Assembly (NCBI GenBank): GCA_016704485.1
Contig: JADJAA010000001.1
Coordinates: forward strand, 1,798,001 to 1,862,000
Direction of reading: 5' to 3'
DNA: 64,000 bases
From: Flavobacteriales bacterium
GTDB lineage: Bacteria > Bacteroidota > Bacteroidia > Flavobacteriales_F > PHOS-HE28
Shown: positions 60,784 to 64,000 of the stretch, piece after piece
Layout: each line of letters begins with the position of its first letter
How positions within the stretch are numbered: the stretch's first letter is position 1
The notes under the pieces: generated by a model
Database searches by the model: none
Seen by the model: only the letters and a program-made list of their open reading frames with translations
What the model was told of the DNA's origin: nothing
Position numbers and translations under genes: made by a program

Positions 60784-62157
60784 ATGAAAAGCCTTTTCCT
60801 TGCATCGTTAGCAATTGTGCTATCGGCATCAGCAAACGCGCAAACCGAGCCGAACATTACGAGTTGGCTTTTTAATACCACTGGCATTATGGGCCAGCAT
60901 TATGTAGCTGGAAATTCCACACCGATCCAAGACAATGTGCTCGCGAACGTGCAAACAGTCCAGTACTCTGCGAATTGGGTTTATGTAACCACTCATGGTA
61001 TTCCGGCATACATCACTGGTCCATTCCAGGATGGAAACCCTTCACTTGCTACCGACCAGAACGCGATCTACCGGATCCCGCGTGTGCCAACCCAGAATAC
61101 CGGAACGGCTACAGCTACAACCCCGGGAAATATCGGCTTCTTCATCAACGGCGTTTCGTTGTTCGATTACCGTGATGGTGTTGCATGGAACGCGAACACG
61201 AATGCACTTTGCGGAGGTCCGGGCAACCCAACGTGTCCCGGAGGACCTAATGCCAACCTTCCATGGAACCGTGATGCAATTCCTGCAGAACGTGACGGTT
61301 TTGATTGCGCAAAAGCACATCCTGCAATGGGTAATTACCATCACCACCAGAACCCAAGTGCGTTCAACTTGGATCTTGTTGTGGTCTCGGATGTGTGCGA
61401 CCTCTACGCAGCCGATGGTCTTTACGTGATCGACGCTGCCCAACACTCACCGTTGGTAGGATACTCTTACGATGGCTTCCCGATCTATGGCGCGTATGGT
61501 TACGCAAATACGGACGGAACAGGTGGCATTACACGGATCCGTTCAGGCTATCAGTTGCGTAACATCACGGTTCGTAATACAAGTCCTACAGGCGCTTCAG
61601 TTACCAGCGGCGCACCGATCAATACCACATACCCATTGGGTTATTTCCGTGAGGACAACGAGTATGTGGCACATACGGAGCCGTTCTATTTGGATGAACA
61701 CAACGGCCGTTTTGCAGTAACTCCGGAGTATCCGAATGGCACCTACGCCTACTATTGCACAGTAGATGAGAATTGGAACAGCGCCTACCCGTATGTGATC
61801 GGTCCCACTTTCTATGGGAACGTTACTGGCGGTAAAGTGACAGCGATCACTGAATCTACAACCACTGTTGATCCGTTGACGCTTGCAGTTGCAGATCAGG
61901 ATGCGTCGAACCTCACCGTCAACATCCACCCGAACCCAGCCACCGATCTCATCGCGATCCAAGTGAGCGGATTAACTCGTGAAGATGTTGATGTAAGCCT
62001 GATCGACATGACCGGCAAAGTGGTTCGCCAAGCTGTTATTGTGCAAGGCAGTTCCATCTGGCACCTCGATACACGCACACTTTATGAAGGTCAGTACATT
62101 GTGCGAATTAGTAATGGTAACACTATGATCAGTAGACCAGTACAGATCCTGAAGTAA
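60784..62157 (+). CDS. YHYH-domain secreted protein with T9SS sorting domain
   Basis: The ATG at 60784 (MKSLFLASLAIVLSASANA) gives a 457-residue protein with a signal peptide. The YHYH domain is clear: HPAMGNYHHHQNP and the following VGYSYDGFPIYGAYGY and HNGRFAVTPEYPNGTYAYY. It may bind metal through the His cluster. It ends with a T9SS sorting domain (VNIHPNPATDLIAIQV ... LYEGQYIVRISNGN). YHYH proteins often sit beside MbnP/MbnH-type genes, so a copper link is possible. A strong terminator follows. Confidence 0.9.
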   Translation: MKSLFLASLAIVLSASANAQTEPNITSWLFNTTGIMGQHYVAGNSTPIQDNVLANVQTVQYSANWVYVTTHGIPAYITGPFQDGNPSLATDQNAIYRIPRVPTQNTGTATATTPGNIGFFINGVSLFDYRDGVAWNANTNALCGGPGNPTCPGGPNANLPWNRDAIPAERDGFDCAKAHPAMGNYHHHQNPSAFNLDLVVVSDVCDLYAADGLYVIDAAQHSPLVGYSYDGFPIYGAYGYANTDGTGGITRIRSGYQLRNITVRNTSPTGASVTSGAPINTTYPLGYFREDNEYVAHTEPFYLDEHNGRFAVTPEYPNGTYAYYCTVDENWNSAYPYVIGPTFYGNVTGGKVTAITESTTTVDPLTLAVADQDASNLTVNIHPNPATDLIAIQVSGLTREDVDVSLIDMTGKVVRQAVIVQGSSIWHLDTRTLYEGQYIVRISNGNTMISRPVQILK

Positions 62158-62192
62158 AAAAGCGGATACTTCAGTAAATTTAAAACTGGATT

Positions 62193-62230
62193 AAAACGGC
62201 CTGTTATGGAATTCCATAGCGGGCCGTTTT
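62193..62230 (+). terminator. Intrinsic terminator after the YHYH gene
   Basis: Stem AAAACGGCC / GGCCGTTTT extended by an inner TGTTATGG / CCATAGCG with two G-T pairs around AATT, ending in a T run. Confidence 0.85.
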
Positions 62231-62327
62231 CGTTTGGAGGATTAATACGATCACTCACACCCATACGTTGACACTTTTCCAGCATTCCATGCGTTAACAA
62301 TGCATGCACGTCACCACCTTCGTTGCA

Positions 62328-63173
62328 ATGAAAAGGTCGCTCGGTTTTGTGTTGATCCTGTTGATGGCTGTACCCGCCATGGCCCAGCGTTTCTCGCAAC
62401 GCAAACGCCCGGATATCATCCCATTGGAAGGTCAAGCAAGGCGTGGAGGGTTCTACTTTGCTCCAGGCGTTACCTATACATTAACGCGAGGTAAGAACCC
62501 CGAAGAAGAGGTTTTTCGTGCTGGCGATACGAGCTATACCGCCGTATATGACCCGAACGGAAGGCCCGGGCTTTATTTGGAAGCTGGCTGGTTCTACCTA
62601 ACACGCAATCCTGTGATCCTTGATTACTGGGATTTTGGCCTAGCCTATAAGAATCTTCGTGGAAATGAATCGTATACCGGTGTATTTGCACGAGGAGATA
62701 GCACATTGGACATTGCCGGGGAAGGGGAGTTCGCTGAACAATTCTTGACCGTTCACGCCAACGCGAATAAGTTCATTCAGGTGCGGAACTATCAATTCAT
62801 TCAGATCTCTTTGGGCTTGAATGCGGATTACCGGATCGGTTCCGCCTATGCGCATACAGGTGATCCTTTGCTGAACCGACATGAGTTCCCTCCTGATCTT
62901 GTTGGTCAAGCCCATTTCAAATTGGGTTATGGGTTCAAAGTGACCGGAAACCTCTTGATCATTCCCGCTATTGAAACGCCCATCTTCAGCATTACCCCTG
63001 CGGATGAAGGCCGTTTTGGCGCAATGCAGTGGTTCAGTAGCAACTATAGGCCACTAATACTGAGTGTCCGGTTCATGTTCCTGCGAGCGCGGAAGGGGTT
63101 CGAATGCCCGCCGCCGATAAAGCATAACGGAATAGAGAAGTCCTACAAACAGGACGGTTATCACCCGAAATAG
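62328..63173 (+). CDS. Hypothetical secreted beta-rich protein
   Basis: The ATG at 62328 (MKRSLGFVLILLMAVPAMA) gives 281 residues with a signal peptide. The mature part has alternating aromatic/hydrophobic strands (FYFAPGVTYTL, GLYLEAGWFYLTR, FIQISLGLNADYRIG, LILSVRFMFLR), consistent with an outer-membrane or surface beta-barrel-like protein, but no family is recognised. It stands alone between a terminator and the convergent MBL gene. Confidence 0.75.
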   Translation: MKRSLGFVLILLMAVPAMAQRFSQRKRPDIIPLEGQARRGGFYFAPGVTYTLTRGKNPEEEVFRAGDTSYTAVYDPNGRPGLYLEAGWFYLTRNPVILDYWDFGLAYKNLRGNESYTGVFARGDSTLDIAGEGEFAEQFLTVHANANKFIQVRNYQFIQISLGLNADYRIGSAYAHTGDPLLNRHEFPPDLVGQAHFKLGYGFKVTGNLLIIPAIETPIFSITPADEGRFGAMQWFSSNYRPLILSVRFMFLRARKGFECPPPIKHNGIEKSYKQDGYHPK

Positions 63174-63204
63174 TTCCGGAAATAGCGGTGGTCAATTACT
63201 GATC

Positions 63205-63840
63205 TTAACGCAAGAACGGATTCGTCCGCTTTTCCATTCCTATGGTGGTCTCCGGGCCATGACCACAATAGACTTTCACATCATCATCTAGCGGAAAAAG
63301 CTGTTCTCGGATACTCTTAAGCAACGTATCCAGATCACCTCCTGGAAGATCCGTTCGGCCAATGCTGTTCATGAAGAGCACATCGCCATTGATCACGAAT
63401 TTCTGCTCTTTGTTGTACAGGGCGATATGCCCTGGTGCATGACCCGGTACGAACAATACATGCAGGTCATGGCCGCCTAATGTGATCACATCGCCTTCTT
63501 CAATGAAGTGCGTTGGCTCCGGCGACGGATCCAGTGGAACGCCGAACATGCTCGCTTGTTTTGGGCCATTCCGCAGTAAAGGCAAGTCCGCCTTATGCAT
63601 TTCCGGCAACAATCCGTAGCGGCTGTGTACCCAAGAATTACCTAGAATATGGTCGATGTGGGCATGGGTAAGCACCAATTTTTTCAAGGAAAGACCGTTC
63701 TCTTCAATGTACTGCTCAAGTTCGTGCTGTTCAGGTACATTCCAGCATCCAGGGTCTATCAAAATGGCGTCCGAACCATCATGAATTACGTAAGTATTTT
63801 CCTGAAAAGGGTTAAAGGTGAACTTTGCAATGTGGAGCAT
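63205..63840 (-). CDS. MBL-fold hydrolase, glyoxalase II-like
   Basis: A 211-residue protein with the metallo-beta-lactamase metal motifs THAHIDHILGN (HxHxDH), VPGHAPGHIAL and VINGDVLFMNSIGRTDLPGG, ending in CGHGPETTIGMEKRTNP. It resembles the single-domain hydroxyacylglutathione hydrolase-like family in Bacteroidota. It probably hydrolyses thioesters such as S-lactoyl-thiols; no neighbours refine this. Confidence 0.9.
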   Translation of the reverse strand: MLHIAKFTFNPFQENTYVIHDGSDAILIDPGCWNVPEQHELEQYIEENGLSLKKLVLTHAHIDHILGNSWVHSRYGLLPEMHKADLPLLRNGPKQASMFGVPLDPSPEPTHFIEEGDVITLGGHDLHVLFVPGHAPGHIALYNKEQKFVINGDVLFMNSIGRTDLPGGDLDTLLKSIREQLFPLDDDVKVYCGHGPETTIGMEKRTNPFLR

Positions 63841-63922
63841 GGCAATAAAAGCCCGAAATTCGCATCCTATCCCAGTGTAGGAAAATTTGCGCCGTCGGCG
63901 CTCCGAAAGTAGACATCATATC

Positions 63923-64000
63923 GTGCATACCACTTCTTACATCCTCCGAAAGACCGTGCTCACAGCACAGTGTCTGATCTTTATTGGTCTGGTGGAAGCA
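63923..64000 (+). CDS. Possible 5' end of a gene running off the window
   Basis: From the GTG at 63923 the frame is open to the end (26 codons: MHTTSYILRKTVLTAQCLIF, then IGLVEA). The hydrophobic stretch could be a membrane segment or signal. There is no confirming motif and no clear promoter or ribosome site; the true start could differ. Confidence 0.3.
   Translation, partial: MHTTSYILRKTVLTAQCLIFIGLVEA

Noticed and set aside
1..64000. CRISPR arrays, tRNA or rRNA genes, prophage
   Set aside because: No regularly spaced short repeats, no tRNA or rRNA sequence that I recognised and no phage structural genes were seen by eye. A tRNA scan would be decisive.

Overview
The window is a piece of a Bacteroidota chromosome, most likely an uncultured, moderately GC-balanced member of the Flavobacteriales. 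This is inferred from several signs. Gliding-motility genes gldD and gldE are present. Six secreted proteins end in type IX secretion (T9SS) C-terminal sorting domains. Many genes have a Bacteroidota-type -7 promoter box (TAnnTTTG). A mutY / ssb-gldE-gldD / HU / RNase G neighbourhood and a tiny AURKAIP1-like protein are also typical of that phylum. I recognised no rRNA, tRNA, CRISPR array or complete insertion sequence.

Layout. 1-1770: 5' end of a large secreted protein running off the left edge. 1941-9647: a tightly coupled nine-gene type VI secretion cargo operon holding a PAAR spike tip, three putative effectors (two zinc metalloproteases and one NlpC/P60-like peptidoglycan amidase), each followed by a putative periplasmic lipoprotein immunity protein, plus a small T6SS-associated protein and a DUF4123 adaptor. 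No T6SS structural genes are in the window. 9650-13814: a T9SS protein, a glycosyltransferase, a DMT transporter and an HMA lipoprotein. 13892-17402: heme A synthase, gldD, gldE, ssb. 17403-20128: an accessory insertion between ssb and mutY with gene remnants, imperfect repeats and a palindromic operator-like site. 20129-24768: mutY, HU, TPR protein, AURKAIP1-like protein, RNase G and a lipoprotein. 24953-30444: two T9SS proteins and a TPR/HTH sensor-like regulator. 30563-34087: recX, prfB, arsC-like, fumC.

34150-39251 is a sulfur-detoxification locus: a Crp/Fnr regulator, thioredoxin, rhodaneses, small membrane proteins, a 1-Cys peroxiredoxin, a persulfide dioxygenase-rhodanese (split by an apparent one-base frameshift) and a TauE-type sulfite exporter. 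Three GTGA-N6-TCAC palindromes sit at exactly the same distance from the -7 boxes of its three promoters, which suggests a regulon. 39271-44468: RNase D, DUF2752, mannose-1-phosphate guanylyltransferase, SprT-like protein, a lipoprotein, MlaE and MlaF. 44565-48488: two T9SS surface proteins. 48598-56612: gcvP, a UbiA-like protein, and kynU and kmo of tryptophan/kynurenine metabolism. 56726-57610: a toxin-antitoxin pair beside a decayed response regulator. 57762-60718: an ECF sigma factor, a probable anti-sigma, a CpxP-like protein and an MbnP/MbnH copper-protein pair. 60784-63840: a YHYH protein, a beta-rich secreted protein and an MBL hydrolase. The right edge may hold the start of another gene.

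The most interesting item is the T6SS cargo operon. A module of about 50 residues recurs at the C-terminus of the PAAR protein and the N-termini of two of the three effectors, and may act as a common loading or docking domain.
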